A DNA stretch of 64,000 nt from Gimesia benthica (GCF_009720525.1 NZ_CP043930.1:5302501-5366500); one strand, 5' to 3'. Counted from the stretch's first letter, positions 44,325-53,514 are shown. Numbers and translations: made by a program. Notes: generated by a model not told the origin, from the letters alone.

Positions 44325-44993
44325 ATGAATAATCCGACCCCTGAAACAATTACGCTGGACATGATGCGGGAATCCCTCTATTCGGCCATCGTCTGTGATG
44401 CCCTGGATTCCATCGGCCTGACCAACCAGTCTCCCCGCAAGGAGCTCTTCCCGATGACGGTCGAGGATGTCGTCGTGGGCCGCTGCAAAACCAGCCTCTG
44501 GGCCGACATGTACCACACGGACTCCAGCCCTTACGAACTGGAACTCAAAGGCGTTGATTCGATTAACGCGGATGAAATCTTCATCGCCGCTGCCAGCGGT
44601 TCGATGCGGTCGGGCATCTGGGGCGAACTCCTCTCTACCGCTGTGAAACACCGGGGCTGCTGCGGAGCGATCATCGATGGAGCCGTTCGCGATGTTCGAC
44701 AGATGCGGGAAATGTCCTTCCCCGTCTGGGCCGTCGGCACATCCCCTTATGACAGTAAAGACCGCCAGCGGATTATCGACCTCGACATTCCCGTCGAGAT
44801 CGGAGGTGTCAACTTCTCCCCCGGTGACCTGGTGATCGCCGACGTGGATGGCATCGTGGTTGTCCCCCAGGAAGTCGAAGACAAAGTCATTCGTCTCGCC
44901 TGGCAGAAGGTGCACGAAGAAAACACATTCCGTGACAGTATTAAGGCGGGCATGTCCGCCACCGAAGCCTTCGCCAAATACGGGATACTTTGA
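44325..44993 (+). CDS. RraA family protein (aldolase-like)
   Basis: 222 residues. The RraA core is ALDSIGLTNQS near the N-terminus, IFIAAASGSMRSGIWGELLSTAVKHRGCCGAIIDGAVRDVRQM (catalytic Arg and Asp), and SPGDLVIADVDGIVVVPQE. Most of these are divalent metal-dependent aldolases or decarboxylases of oxo-acids, such as 4-hydroxy-4-methyl-2-oxoglutarate aldolase; regulation of RNase E is another family role. The position behind iclR and opposite a dehydratase favours a catabolic role. Co-transcribed with iclR. Confidence 0.88.
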   Translation: MNNPTPETITLDMMRESLYSAIVCDALDSIGLTNQSPRKELFPMTVEDVVVGRCKTSLWADMYHTDSSPYELELKGVDSINADEIFIAAASGSMRSGIWGELLSTAVKHRGCCGAIIDGAVRDVRQMREMSFPVWAVGTSPYDSKDRQRIIDLDIPVEIGGVNFSPGDLVIADVDGIVVVPQEVEDKVIRLAWQKVHEENTFRDSIKAGMSATEAFAKYGIL

Positions 44994-45003
44994 TCGACGG
45001 CCG

Positions 45004-46458
45004 TTACGATTCCGGATTCCACCACTGGTTCAGCAGCTTGTGTAATGTTTGCTGCCGGGCTTTGAATTGGGGATCGTCGATCAGGTTATTGGATTCCCCC
45101 GGATCTTTGACCACATCATACAGCACATCGCCTCGCGTGTAATTGTTCCAGGTTTTACCCTGCGCGTTCGCGTTGTGTGACGTGATGAGCTTGAGATTCC
45201 CTTGACGCACCCAGCGATGGGCAACATCCCGTTCCGGATGTTTGAGGGAACTCGCATCGCCTGGAAAAATCGCCCCATACACGGCGCGGTCAGATGGTAA
45301 CGCTTCTTTGCCTTCCGCAGCCGGTAACAGGTTTACGCCGGGCAGTCGCTGTGCCTCTTTTTTGAGGCCGGCCGCGTTGAGCAGTGTCGGCACCACATCG
45401 ATGCTGCTGACCAGTTCTGTGAGCGTCGCAGGCTGGGTCACGCCATCCCAGCGGATCAGGATCGGCGAGCGTAGTCCGTCTTCAAATGGAGATCGTTTGC
45501 TGGCCTTCGTGTGGTGATAATTTTCTCGTGGCTGCATGGGTCGCTCACCCGGAGTCCAGCCGTTGTCGATCACGAACAGGAACAGCGTGTTTTTTACGTC
45601 CGCTTCTTTTTCGACGAAGCGGACTAAGTCTCCGACCGTATCATCGAACTCCGTGCAGCTGGCATAATAAGCGATTTCGTTTTTCTTCACACCCGGTTGA
45701 TTGCGATAAAGATCGAAATACTTCTGGGGAGAATCGTGGGGCTGATGCGGCAGATACGGGGCATACCAGACCAGCCAGGGGGTGGAGTCTTTTTCGCAGT
45801 CTTTGACGAAATCATAGATCGGCTGCATCGTCTCGCGACCGATCTTGAGGCCCCAGTCTCCATTACCGTGAGCCGCGAGAGTGCCGTTAGCCAGCTTGCG
45901 ATTCCCTCCAAAGGTCTGCCCCGGGACCGGTTCGAAAATCGTCATCCCCTCTGTGAAGCCGGCATTGCGGTAATGGCCTTCCCAGAACTTCCCGGTCTGC
46001 AGGCAACGATAGCCGTGGGTAGCGAGCAGCCGCGGTAGTGTATCGACGGACTGAATCAATTGAAAAGCCGTGCTGCGGGTCTGCTCGTACTCCTTGCGGG
46101 AGGTCATCCGGTTGAAGGCACTATTGCCTGGCGGAGGGTGATTGTAATGAATACCGCTCTGATGAGGATAGAGGCCGGTCAGCAATGTCGCCAGCGAGGG
46201 GCTGCAGACGCTCGTTGGCAGATAGCCGTTGACAAACCGGGCCGACTGGGCCGCCAACTGGTCAATCTGTGGCGTTTTGATCTGCCTGTTTCCCATGAAC
46301 CCGAAGTCCCGATAGGTCTGATCGTCGGAAATGATCATCACAATATTCGGGCGTCGGGAGTCTTCCGCCAGCGATGTCCGGCAGAAAGTGAAGCCGCCCA
46401 GGACCAGCAGCAGGCAGTACAGGAATGCCTGAATTCTCAATTCAATCAAACGTGGCAT
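45004..46458 (-). CDS. sulfatase family protein with altered CxPxR motif
   Basis: 484 residues from ATG 46458. It has a signal peptide (about residues 1-32). The metal-binding start is IVMIISDDQTYRD, then the active-site loop TSVCSPSLATLLTGLYPHQSG, where the Cys to be converted to formylglycine is present and Pro follows it in the right place, but the Arg of C-x-P-S-R is Leu. LFLFVIDNGWTPGE carries the Asp-Asn metal ligands. A substituted Arg is seen in part of planctomycete sulfatases. The substrate is probably a sulfated polysaccharide. Convergent with the RraA-like gene. Confidence 0.9.
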   Translation of the reverse strand: MPRLIELRIQAFLYCLLLVLGGFTFCRTSLAEDSRRPNIVMIISDDQTYRDFGFMGNRQIKTPQIDQLAAQSARFVNGYLPTSVCSPSLATLLTGLYPHQSGIHYNHPPPGNSAFNRMTSRKEYEQTRSTAFQLIQSVDTLPRLLATHGYRCLQTGKFWEGHYRNAGFTEGMTIFEPVPGQTFGGNRKLANGTLAAHGNGDWGLKIGRETMQPIYDFVKDCEKDSTPWLVWYAPYLPHQPHDSPQKYFDLYRNQPGVKKNEIAYYASCTEFDDTVGDLVRFVEKEADVKNTLFLFVIDNGWTPGERPMQPRENYHHTKASKRSPFEDGLRSPILIRWDGVTQPATLTELVSSIDVVPTLLNAAGLKKEAQRLPGVNLLPAAEGKEALPSDRAVYGAIFPGDASSLKHPERDVAHRWVRQGNLKLITSHNANAQGKTWNNYTRGDVLYDVVKDPGESNNLIDDPQFKARQQTLHKLLNQWWNPES

Positions 46459-46788
46459 GGTTCTCAAATCCCCCTACACCTCAAACGCATGAATTGCTAC
46501 AGTAACCCCAGCATAGTCGTTGAGTCGACGCCTGTCATTCCGGATTTGCGTTTCAGGTTTCTGCTTTAGCATCCGTCTCCCGGAACTCGGCCTCTGTGAA
46601 GAATCCAATAATTAAGAACGGACTCGAAAAGTTAAGAAAACAGCGATTACAAATCGAATTGGACAGGGTAACATAGCATCTGCCATGGAAGAATGTCCCG
46701 GGCTGACACATTCCCTCCCTGGTTCTTTTCTCCCGTTCAGTTCAGGAAGATAACCACGCATTTCAGGTTTCAGAAAAGGAAAGCATCC
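46459..46788. other. intergenic leader of the HPPD-like gene
   Basis: No gene with a start signal is seen; a plus-strand in-frame extension of the HPPD-like gene to 46693 lacks a ribosome binding site and family similarity. No clear promoter or repeat. Confidence 0.4.
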
Positions 46789-48036
46789 GTGAGCATTGAT
46801 CCCATGACCTATCAGCCGGGCGGCGATAAAAAGAATTCTGAGTTTTTCGAAGAATACCGGATGAAAATTTTCGAACGCCGCAAGTCCAGCGGGATCGAAG
46901 ATCTGCTCGGAACGATGCGGGGGATCGTCCTGCAGGTTGAAACCGGAGAAGTGCTGCCTTACCTGCATGAACTCTATCTGATGGGCCCCTATCGTTTTTC
47001 AGCGGCCTTCAAGAACAATACACACAACGTCTACGTGCTCACCTCGCACCCCGATTACCCGCGGATGTTTGTTCTGGAGCCACGCGACAAGGATTACGCC
47101 GACGAAATCACCATGTTCAATCGGCTGTATCCGCTCTCCAGCAAAAAGCCGAACGCCCGCTACATCGGAGAAATCTTCAGTACTAAAGATGTGAACGAAA
47201 CGCGGAGCACGCTCGAATCGCACAGCGTCCGTTTCAATTATCATCATGAAACCAAGAACCCGTTCTTCACTGACGCGCATTTCGTCTTTACCTTCCCTTC
47301 TGATTTTACCTGTAACCGCGTCGGCTATACGCAGGAGAACATCGACGATTACGACGTACTCCAACTGGGTACCCCCTTCGAACTCGAACCTGAAGTGATG
47401 GATTCCCTGAACCAGGTACTCGCCTTCGGTGAAGCTCATAAGCTGAATAAGCTGGTTTTGGGGGTCGATCACCTGGCAACCCGGATTCTGGCCGGCGAGC
47501 GGGAAGATGCCATCCTGGAATTTCTGACGATGTCCAATCACTACTTCTGGGGGGCATACAATATTTCGGAGATGAACTCGTCAACGAACGTGACCCGGAA
47601 TGGCTATGTCGACAACGATAAAAAGTCACCGGCCAAGGTCTTCACAGCCAACAACACGCCTTCCTTTGTGAATTCGTTCGAAAATCTGCCGATGCCTACC
47701 GAAGACTTCGTACGCAATTATGGACGCCGTCTGCACCACGTGGCGTACGAAGTACTCGACGGGGATCACAAGTCTGGTGAGAAAAACGTGGATTACGTCG
47801 TCCAGACCCTCAAAGACAAAGGCATTCCCTTCCTGGCACACGTAGTCGGGGAATGTCTGGATGAACCCAACCTGAAGCAGATTTTCTCCAAGCATTCCCA
47901 GTATTCGATTCTGATTACCGAATATGTGGAACGCTGCCACGCCTATGAAGGCTTCTTCACCAAGTCCAACGTGGCTGCGTTGACCGAGGCGGCAGGCAAG
48001 GACGAGCGCTATGATCACGGGCACGTCTTCGACTGA
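46789..48036 (+). CDS. HPPD-like non-heme iron dioxygenase (two-domain VOC fold)
   Basis: 415 residues from GTG 46789; AAAGGA at 46775-46780 lies eight bases upstream, deciding this start over the longer in-frame one. The C-terminal half matches 4-hydroxyphenylpyruvate dioxygenase: a first ligand His228 in VLGVDHLATRIL, second ligand His317 in LHHVAYEVLD, and third ligand Glu378 in ILITEYVERC followed by GFFTKSN, which parallels FLEVIQR...GFGAGN. The N-terminal half has weak VOC character. It is divergent from classical HPPD overall. Homogentisate or quinone-precursor synthesis would fit, because a type II NADH dehydrogenase follows 68 bases downstream, but the substrate is not established. 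Confidence 0.75.
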   Translation: MSIDPMTYQPGGDKKNSEFFEEYRMKIFERRKSSGIEDLLGTMRGIVLQVETGEVLPYLHELYLMGPYRFSAAFKNNTHNVYVLTSHPDYPRMFVLEPRDKDYADEITMFNRLYPLSSKKPNARYIGEIFSTKDVNETRSTLESHSVRFNYHHETKNPFFTDAHFVFTFPSDFTCNRVGYTQENIDDYDVLQLGTPFELEPEVMDSLNQVLAFGEAHKLNKLVLGVDHLATRILAGEREDAILEFLTMSNHYFWGAYNISEMNSSTNVTRNGYVDNDKKSPAKVFTANNTPSFVNSFENLPMPTEDFVRNYGRRLHHVAYEVLDGDHKSGEKNVDYVVQTLKDKGIPFLAHVVGECLDEPNLKQIFSKHSQYSILITEYVERCHAYEGFFTKSNVAALTEAAGKDERYDHGHVFD

Positions 48037-48104
48037 CAGATGCTCCGCCCTGACGTCCCCCGGAATTCTGCGCTGCTCTACTCACACCAGGAATTGAGAA
48101 CTCT

Positions 48105-49466
48105 ATGAATCAGACTTCTAAGGAACTGCCACGGCTGGTCATCATCGGCGGAGGCTTCGCGGGCATCAACGTCGTCAAGGCATTCAAGAATGTCGCGGTG
48201 GAGATTGATCTGATCGACAAACGGAATTACCACCTGTTTCAGCCTCTGCTGTACCAGGTGGCAACCGGAGAGCTCGATCCCGCGAATATCGCCGCGCCGA
48301 TCCGCAAGATCCTCTGGAAACAGAAGAACGTGCACGTGGCCCTGGGCAAAGTCACCGACATTGACTTCGATAAAAAGCTCGTGCAGTTTGACGGGGGCGA
48401 AATGGACTACGATTACCTGGTCATCGCCACCGGTGCCCAGCAGTCCTACTTCGGACATGACGAATTTCGCGTGCACGCGCCCGGTCTCAAAACGATTGAC
48501 GATGCCCTGGAAATCCGCCGCCGCCTCTTCCTCGCATTCGAAGAAGCGGAATGGGAAGCCGATGAAGAGTCCCGCCGCAAGAAGCTGACCTTCGTTATCG
48601 TGGGGGGCGGACCGACGGGCGTCGAACTGGCAGGCGCCGTGAAAGAGGTCGCCACCGAAACGCTGCCGAAAGAATTCCGCAACGTCCACTGTGACATGGC
48701 CCGCGTGATTCTCGTCGATGGCGGGGAACGTCTCGTGGGCCCCATGCCTGAAGATCTGGGTAAGAAAGCTCAGGAAGTGCTCGAAAAAATGGGCGTCGAA
48801 ATCCACCTGCAGGTTCACGTAAACGACGTCACTTCGGAAGGGGTCGTCATCGGCGACGAGACGATTCCCGCAGAGAACGTCTTCTGGGCGGCGGGCGTCC
48901 AGGGACAGGACCTGGCTAAAGAACTGGATGTCGAAACCGATCGCGGCAGCCGGATTGTCGTCAACCCGGACATGTCAATCCCCGGTCATCCCGAAGTCTT
49001 CGTCGTAGGGGATGCTGCCCACGCGACCGATGCCAAAACTGGAAAGCCGGTTCCCGGCGTCGCCCAGGGTGCGATCCAGACGGGGCGCTTTGTTGCCGAG
49101 ATCATTAAGCAGGAGCTCGAGGGGACGGCGCCCAAAGAACGTCCCGCTTTCAGTTATTATGACAAAGGTTCGATGGCGATGATCGGCCGGGGGAACGCGA
49201 TCGCTGCGATCGGGAAGGTGCATTACAGCGGCATCCTGGGCTGGATCTCCTGGAATATCCTGCATGTCATGTTTCTTGTCGGATTCCGTAATCGCTTCAA
49301 AGTCATGCTCGACTGGCTCTGGAACTACATCTGGAAGACCCGCCGCTCACGACTGATTACCGGCGATCCCCAGGTACATATCAAACGCCTGTACTCGGAA
49401 CGACAGAAACGCGAAGAGGAAAAACGTCGCCACCTGTTGCATCGTCATAAGGACGAAGAGCAGTAA
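48105..49466 (+). CDS. ndh: type II NADH dehydrogenase (NDH-2)
   Basis: 453 residues. Two dinucleotide loops are present: VIIGGGFAGINVVKAF near residue 12 (FAD) and FVIVGGGPTGVELAGAVKE near 165 (NADH). FQPLLYQVATGELDPANIAAPI, ENVFWAAGVQ, VVGDAAHATD and PGVAQGAIQTGRF are typical of the family. A C-terminal amphipathic region (about 380-450; WISWNILHVMFLVGFRNRFKVML) would anchor it to the membrane. It passes electrons from NADH to quinone without pumping protons. Very likely co-transcribed with the HPPD-like gene. Confidence 0.93.
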   Translation: MNQTSKELPRLVIIGGGFAGINVVKAFKNVAVEIDLIDKRNYHLFQPLLYQVATGELDPANIAAPIRKILWKQKNVHVALGKVTDIDFDKKLVQFDGGEMDYDYLVIATGAQQSYFGHDEFRVHAPGLKTIDDALEIRRRLFLAFEEAEWEADEESRRKKLTFVIVGGGPTGVELAGAVKEVATETLPKEFRNVHCDMARVILVDGGERLVGPMPEDLGKKAQEVLEKMGVEIHLQVHVNDVTSEGVVIGDETIPAENVFWAAGVQGQDLAKELDVETDRGSRIVVNPDMSIPGHPEVFVVGDAAHATDAKTGKPVPGVAQGAIQTGRFVAEIIKQELEGTAPKERPAFSYYDKGSMAMIGRGNAIAAIGKVHYSGILGWISWNILHVMFLVGFRNRFKVMLDWLWNYIWKTRRSRLITGDPQVHIKRLYSERQKREEEKRRHLLHRHKDEEQ

Positions 49467-49485
49467 ACCTGACAAGGGAGCTTCA

Positions 49486-49752
49486 GTGAATTTCCTGATG
49501 GCACTCGTCGTGGCCGGCCTGTTGATCCTGGGAATGTTTTTGTTCCGCTGGGTGGTCAGACATGTGTTTGGACAGGAACTGCAGCAGCGCGGTGGAGATC
49601 TCTCACGAGAACAGAACTATGGAATGGAAGTTCCTTCCGGAGTCCTCGTCTGGTTGAGTCTGGCTGACTTTGTTTATGTCTATAGAATTCCGATTTCCCT
49701 GCTGATCCTGGTGTGCGCACTCGGCTGCGCCTGGTATTGTGGAAATGGATGA
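49486..49752 (+). CDS. small membrane protein
   Basis: 88 residues from GTG 49486, with AGGGAG five bases upstream. Two hydrophobic helices (about 3-24 and 60-84) flank a polar region with GQELQQRGGDLSREQNYGME. It follows ndh by only 19 bases, in the same direction, so may belong to that operon. No family recognised. Confidence 0.65.
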   Translation: MNFLMALVVAGLLILGMFLFRWVVRHVFGQELQQRGGDLSREQNYGMEVPSGVLVWLSLADFVYVYRIPISLLILVCALGCAWYCGNG

Positions 49753-49846
49753 GAAAAACTGCTGACTGCAATGTCGCTGGAGAACCAAAAGTTTCAGAGG
49801 CTCACTGCAGACGTCTCAAGACTATTTAATCTAAGGAGACACACTC

Positions 49847-50053
49847 ATGGAAACAACAAATCAGGAAACTGAACTCCGTCAAAAAGCCACCGCTACCGCA
49901 GGCATGGTTTATTTTGGATCGATTGTCACCGGGTTTCTGGGCATTGTGGGTGCCTTAATTGCCATGACTGAGAACCTGGGGGCAGGGGGAATCTATCTGC
50001 TGGCCTCCGCCTTTGCCTTCGGTCTCCTGGCCAATGCTCTGTACCGCAACTGA
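49847..50053 (+). CDS. small membrane protein, 68 residues
   Basis: 68 residues preceded by a good AAGGAG. A polar N-terminus of 17 residues is followed by two hydrophobic segments (about 18-38 and 44-66; VYFGSIVTGFLGIVGALIAM and GIYLLASAFAFGLLANAL). Ends just before the BON-MscS gene, which is convergent. Function unknown; a small inner membrane protein accompanying ndh is possible. Confidence 0.65.
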   Translation: METTNQETELRQKATATAGMVYFGSIVTGFLGIVGALIAMTENLGAGGIYLLASAFAFGLLANALYRN

Positions 50054-50078
50054 ACTGCTATCCTGCTCGGCGGTCGGG

Positions 50079-51518
50079 TTACTCCACATCCTGCTTAGGC
50101 GTATCCGCCAGCAGATCGGTTGAGTCTTCTTCCGGATCGCGGGCCTGTTGGCTCTGGCGTTTGATGTCGTTGTATTCGTTGGTCAGTTCCCCTTCCGCCT
50201 CCGATACCGTCTCTTCGTCCTTCAGATTGACGGGCCGCGGTCGGGCAGGCAGTCGCGTAGGGGCTGGTTCCACAGAGGGCTCCTGATCTCCTTCCAGCAT
50301 CTGAACTGGTACTCCCTGCGGGAAGATGACTTCGCGGGCGTCGTCGGGCATCGAGAAACCCTGTTCTTCGAACGCCGTCTTGACCTGACGCATTAAGGCG
50401 GAATTGACTTTGAGTACGCTGTGCTTATGGCCGTCGATCCAGTAATACAGACGCAGATTGACGGTCGAGGCTGCCAGGTTTTCGACCAGCACCAGAGGTT
50501 CGGGATCGTCGAGCACAGCCGGGTGCTGTCCCAGCGTCGTTTTCGCAAGTGTCTGCGCTTCGATGAGCGGTACGTCATACCCCACGCCGATGAGGAAGTC
50601 GAGCCGGACTTTGGGATTCGAGGTGAAGTTCTCAATCTTGCTTTTGTAGATGATCGAGTTTGGAATCTGAACGTGATTGCCTTCCAGCGTCATCAGCAGG
50701 GTACCGCGGGTATTAACCCGTTGAACAAAGCCCTCAACCCCTTCAACCTCGATCAGATCACCATAGCGAAACGGATTCTGCATGCTGATCAGAATGCTGG
50801 CCAGGAAGTTTTCTGCAATGTCCCGGAAGGCGATCCCGATAATCAAACCGATCAGCCCGGTCCCGCCAATCACAGTGGTCGCCAGACGCGTCAGACCGGA
50901 GATCTGCAGCACCAGGTAGATGCCGAACAGCAGGACAATCAACAGCAGTGCTTTCCGCAGTACCCCTTTCAACAGCTTGTTATCCACGCGACTCAGAAGC
51001 GTCCAATCCGCTACCCAGCCGCAGAGCAGCATACTCAGCCAGGTCAGCAGCAGGATCAGGAGTGCCATGATGATAGTCGGAATTGCGCGCACCGTGTTCC
51101 GCAGCATTTCCCGCATTGGCACAAATGACGCACTCATGTCCCACAAGGGCGGCTGTCGCACTTGAATCCGGTTGACCACCGCCACGACATCCTGAGTGTT
51201 TCGCGCCAGCTCCCCAGCCCAGGTGCGGTACCTTTCATCGTCAGTCGTTCCCGTGAGAAAGGCGACTCCTTCATCGACGTCTGCTTCCGGTTCGGTAAAC
51301 CATTCAGTCGCTTCCAGAATATGCGTCAGTCGTCGCGAAATATCAACATCAAGGGCAGCGGGTGTGACATTCACCGCTTTCGGCGCCGGCACGGTCTCCT
51401 CAACCGACTGCGGTTCAGCGGGCGCTGATTCTGCCGGTTCCTGTTCCTGCCCCCTGCTGACCGACGGACCTCCTGCCACCATGCTGAGTATGAGAAAGAA
51501 CCGAATCAGTGCAGGCAT
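50079..51518 (-). CDS. MscS-family channel with periplasmic BON domain
   Basis: 479 residues. A signal peptide (1-23) is followed by an acidic linker and a BON domain (about 55-115; DISRRLTHILEATEWFTEPEADVDEGVAFLTGTTDDE, VVAVVNRIQV). Membrane helices lie at about 138-158, 180-205 and 215-250, with the pore region GGTGLIGLIIGIAFRDIAENFLASI and NPFRYGDLIEVEGVEG of the MscS domain, and a long acidic C-terminal tail. It should release osmolytes under tension; BON may bind lipid or envelope. It differs from the coiled-coil MscS at 5621-7243. Confidence 0.9.
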   Translation of the reverse strand: MPALIRFFLILSMVAGGPSVSRGQEQEPAESAPAEPQSVEETVPAPKAVNVTPAALDVDISRRLTHILEATEWFTEPEADVDEGVAFLTGTTDDERYRTWAGELARNTQDVVAVVNRIQVRQPPLWDMSASFVPMREMLRNTVRAIPTIIMALLILLLTWLSMLLCGWVADWTLLSRVDNKLLKGVLRKALLLIVLLFGIYLVLQISGLTRLATTVIGGTGLIGLIIGIAFRDIAENFLASILISMQNPFRYGDLIEVEGVEGFVQRVNTRGTLLMTLEGNHVQIPNSIIYKSKIENFTSNPKVRLDFLIGVGYDVPLIEAQTLAKTTLGQHPAVLDDPEPLVLVENLAASTVNLRLYYWIDGHKHSVLKVNSALMRQVKTAFEEQGFSMPDDAREVIFPQGVPVQMLEGDQEPSVEPAPTRLPARPRPVNLKDEETVSEAEGELTNEYNDIKRQSQQARDPEEDSTDLLADTPKQDVE

Positions 51519-51745
51519 GGAAAACTCCCGTCTGTGAAGTGTAGGGGTGATGTCATTTTTGAAGCTGCTCTGCAGAAGAGCCGCTCAATATTTAAAGCAC
51601 ATGCCGTACCATTGGCGCTGATTGGTTAAATACATTTCAGGCATGATCTACCATGCAAAGCCGCTGGCTCTCTCACAACGGCATACTCAACTGGTCGTTG
51701 AACGCGCACCCTGATCGATCGTCAGTCAGGAAAAGGACTGGATTC

Positions 51746-52225
51746 TCAACCCGGATGAGACTGGGGAGACGCAGCGGTTGCTTCAGAGTCAGAGAACTTG
51801 AACCAGCGGAAGAGAACAATCAGACAGGCGACCGCCAGCAGTGGTAATGAAAAAAACAAAATATCAGACCAGTCCGTCTGATGCTCCATGCCTTTGTGAG
51901 TCGGGGGTGAAGGCCCAAGGATCAGATCCAGAAAAATCATCGGGAGCAACGAGCACAGAGTCAGGATTCCCAAAGTGCCGACAAAGCGATGTTTTCCGGG
52001 TGGAGTGTAAGTCGCCCAGGCACTCAGGCCAAAGAAGAGTGCCATACCAATTACCGTTCCCGCCCCATAGGTGCGCCAGTAAGCCAGATCAGCTTCGCGG
52101 TCCATTGCGGGGGAATCGTGCCAGAACCAGTAAAACAGGGTATAGCCGCCAATCAGGATGATGGGCAGCAGAGCACCTGTCGCGGTACCAATCACGCCGG
52201 CGATGAGTCCCCGTTTGAAGTTCAT
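51746..52225 (-). CDS. membrane protein of unknown function
   Basis: 159 residues with four predicted helices at about 8-32, 46-68, 80-100 and 130-150, and a short hydrophilic loop with SPPTHKGMEHQTD. The start is MNFKRGLIAGVIGTATGALLP. No known motif. It is upstream of BON-MscS on the same strand, about 230 bases away, and downstream of the dehydrogenase gene; no functional link is visible. Confidence 0.7.
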   Translation of the reverse strand: MNFKRGLIAGVIGTATGALLPIILIGGYTLFYWFWHDSPAMDREADLAYWRTYGAGTVIGMALFFGLSAWATYTPPGKHRFVGTLGILTLCSLLPMIFLDLILGPSPPTHKGMEHQTDWSDILFFSLPLLAVACLIVLFRWFKFSDSEATAASPQSHPG

Positions 52226-52247
52226 GGTGGAACTGCTCTGAAAAATA

Positions 52248-53057
52248 TTATTTCATCTGACTCAATACAACCTTATCGAACAGCTTGTCCGTCAACAGTC
52301 GCTTCACGCGGGGTAGCAGCTTGGCGTCCATCGTTGTTGCGTAGCGGGTCTTGGGGTTTTTGGCCTCGATCGCTTTGATCACGGCGTTCGCTGTCCCTTC
52401 CGGACCCGGGCACTTGGCATACATTCCGCCGGTATATTTACGGAAGCCGGAGACTAAAGGCTTATAGTCTTCCGCGAGATCCAGACTATCGAGGGTACCA
52501 AAGGCGACTTCGTCGAATTCAGTTTTGACGGCTCCAGGCTCGATGATGACCACGTCAATTCCCAGCGGCTTGACCTCCATCCGCAGCGCATCCGAAAAAG
52601 CTTCGACGGCGTGTTTGGTCGAAGCGTACCAGCCCACCACGGCTGTTGAAATCTGACCGACTACTGACGATGTATTGATGATAGTCCCCGAACGCTGCTG
52701 ACGCATCTGTGGGAGAACCGCCTGGATTAAGCGTCCCATGCCGAAGACATTGACATCATACTGACGCTGAATCTCTTCCAGTGGGATGTCTTCAATTGTG
52801 CCGTACGAACCGTAGCCCGCGTTGTTGAACAGCACATCGATTCGCTGCTGTTCATCCAGAACTCGCCCCACTCCTGCTTTGACGGATTCGTTATCGGTCA
52901 CATCCATGTGCATCACATGAGCGCCTTTGGCTTTCAGGTCCTGCATCCGCTCGACCCGCCGTGCTGCCGCGTATACGGTATAGCCTTTCGCCAGCAGTTT
53001 TTCAGCAACCAGTTTTCCAAATCCGGCAGAAGCACCGGTGATCAAGACTGTCTTCAT
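52248..53057 (-). CDS. short-chain dehydrogenase/reductase
   Basis: 269 residues from ATG 53057, with GGAG ten bases upstream; a longer frame reaching 53165 is rejected. The SDR motifs are TVLITGASAGFGKLVAEKL (TGxxxGxG), NNAGYG near 80, and the catalytic Ser-Tyr-Lys in INTSSVVGQ and WYASTKHAVEAF. C-terminal GAVKTEFDE is a usual substrate-binding region for the classical type. It uses NAD(P)H on an unknown alcohol or ketone. Stands with a line of minus-strand small genes upstream. Confidence 0.92.
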   Translation of the reverse strand: MKTVLITGASAGFGKLVAEKLLAKGYTVYAAARRVERMQDLKAKGAHVMHMDVTDNESVKAGVGRVLDEQQRIDVLFNNAGYGSYGTIEDIPLEEIQRQYDVNVFGMGRLIQAVLPQMRQQRSGTIINTSSVVGQISTAVVGWYASTKHAVEAFSDALRMEVKPLGIDVVIIEPGAVKTEFDEVAFGTLDSLDLAEDYKPLVSGFRKYTGGMYAKCPGPEGTANAVIKAIEAKNPKTRYATTMDAKLLPRVKRLLTDKLFDKVVLSQMK

Positions 53058-53127
53058 ACTGTTCTGACTCCGTTCAGTTGAATTGCTTGTTGTGTTAGTC
53101 GCCGACCAGTCGCGGTTCGTACACGCA

Positions 53128-53514
53128 TTATCTCTGCCAGGCCAGTTCGATGTCACCATCCACAAACCCGATGCCGACCGCGGCTCCGGACTTCAGCTTT
53201 TCAGCAGGGCCCTGTACTGTATTGAGATAATTCTGAACCAGAGACTTCATGCAGGAGAGACACGCCTCCCACTCTGTCCCGGAGGCCTCAAGGGGAATAT
53301 ACAGCATTCGTTGCTCAGGCGTCCAGACCTCCTCGCAGGCCCAGTCATCATCTTCAAGATCGAAACTCCCTGTGCCGACCAGGTCGATGCCAAACCTGAT
53401 CTCATCGTCACCCGCAGATTCATACAGATTAAAATGGAACGCTGCTACATCATCCGGGATGTCCTCAGTGAGCGCAGCGGTCAGCCAGTTGTTGAAGTCT
53501 TCGTTAAAGTCCAT
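53128..53514 (-). CDS. unknown acidic protein, 128 residues
   Basis: A soluble, acidic protein with MDFNEDFNNWLTAALTEDIPDDVAAFHFNLYESAGDDEIRFGIDL and a Trp-rich middle (DDDWACEEVWTPEQR), ending in GAAVGIGFVDGDIELAW. No known catalytic motif. Its style, size and position with two other small genes resemble immunity proteins, but I cannot confirm this. It starts between the dehydrogenase and the gene at 53620. Confidence 0.65.
   Translation of the reverse strand: MDFNEDFNNWLTAALTEDIPDDVAAFHFNLYESAGDDEIRFGIDLVGTGSFDLEDDDWACEEVWTPEQRMLYIPLEASGTEWEACLSCMKSLVQNYLNTVQGPAEKLKSGAAVGIGFVDGDIELAWQR

Noticed and set aside
46693..46788. Upstream in-frame extension of the HPPD-like gene
   Set aside because: GTG 46789 has AAAGGA at ideal spacing; the extension has none and is not similar to the family.
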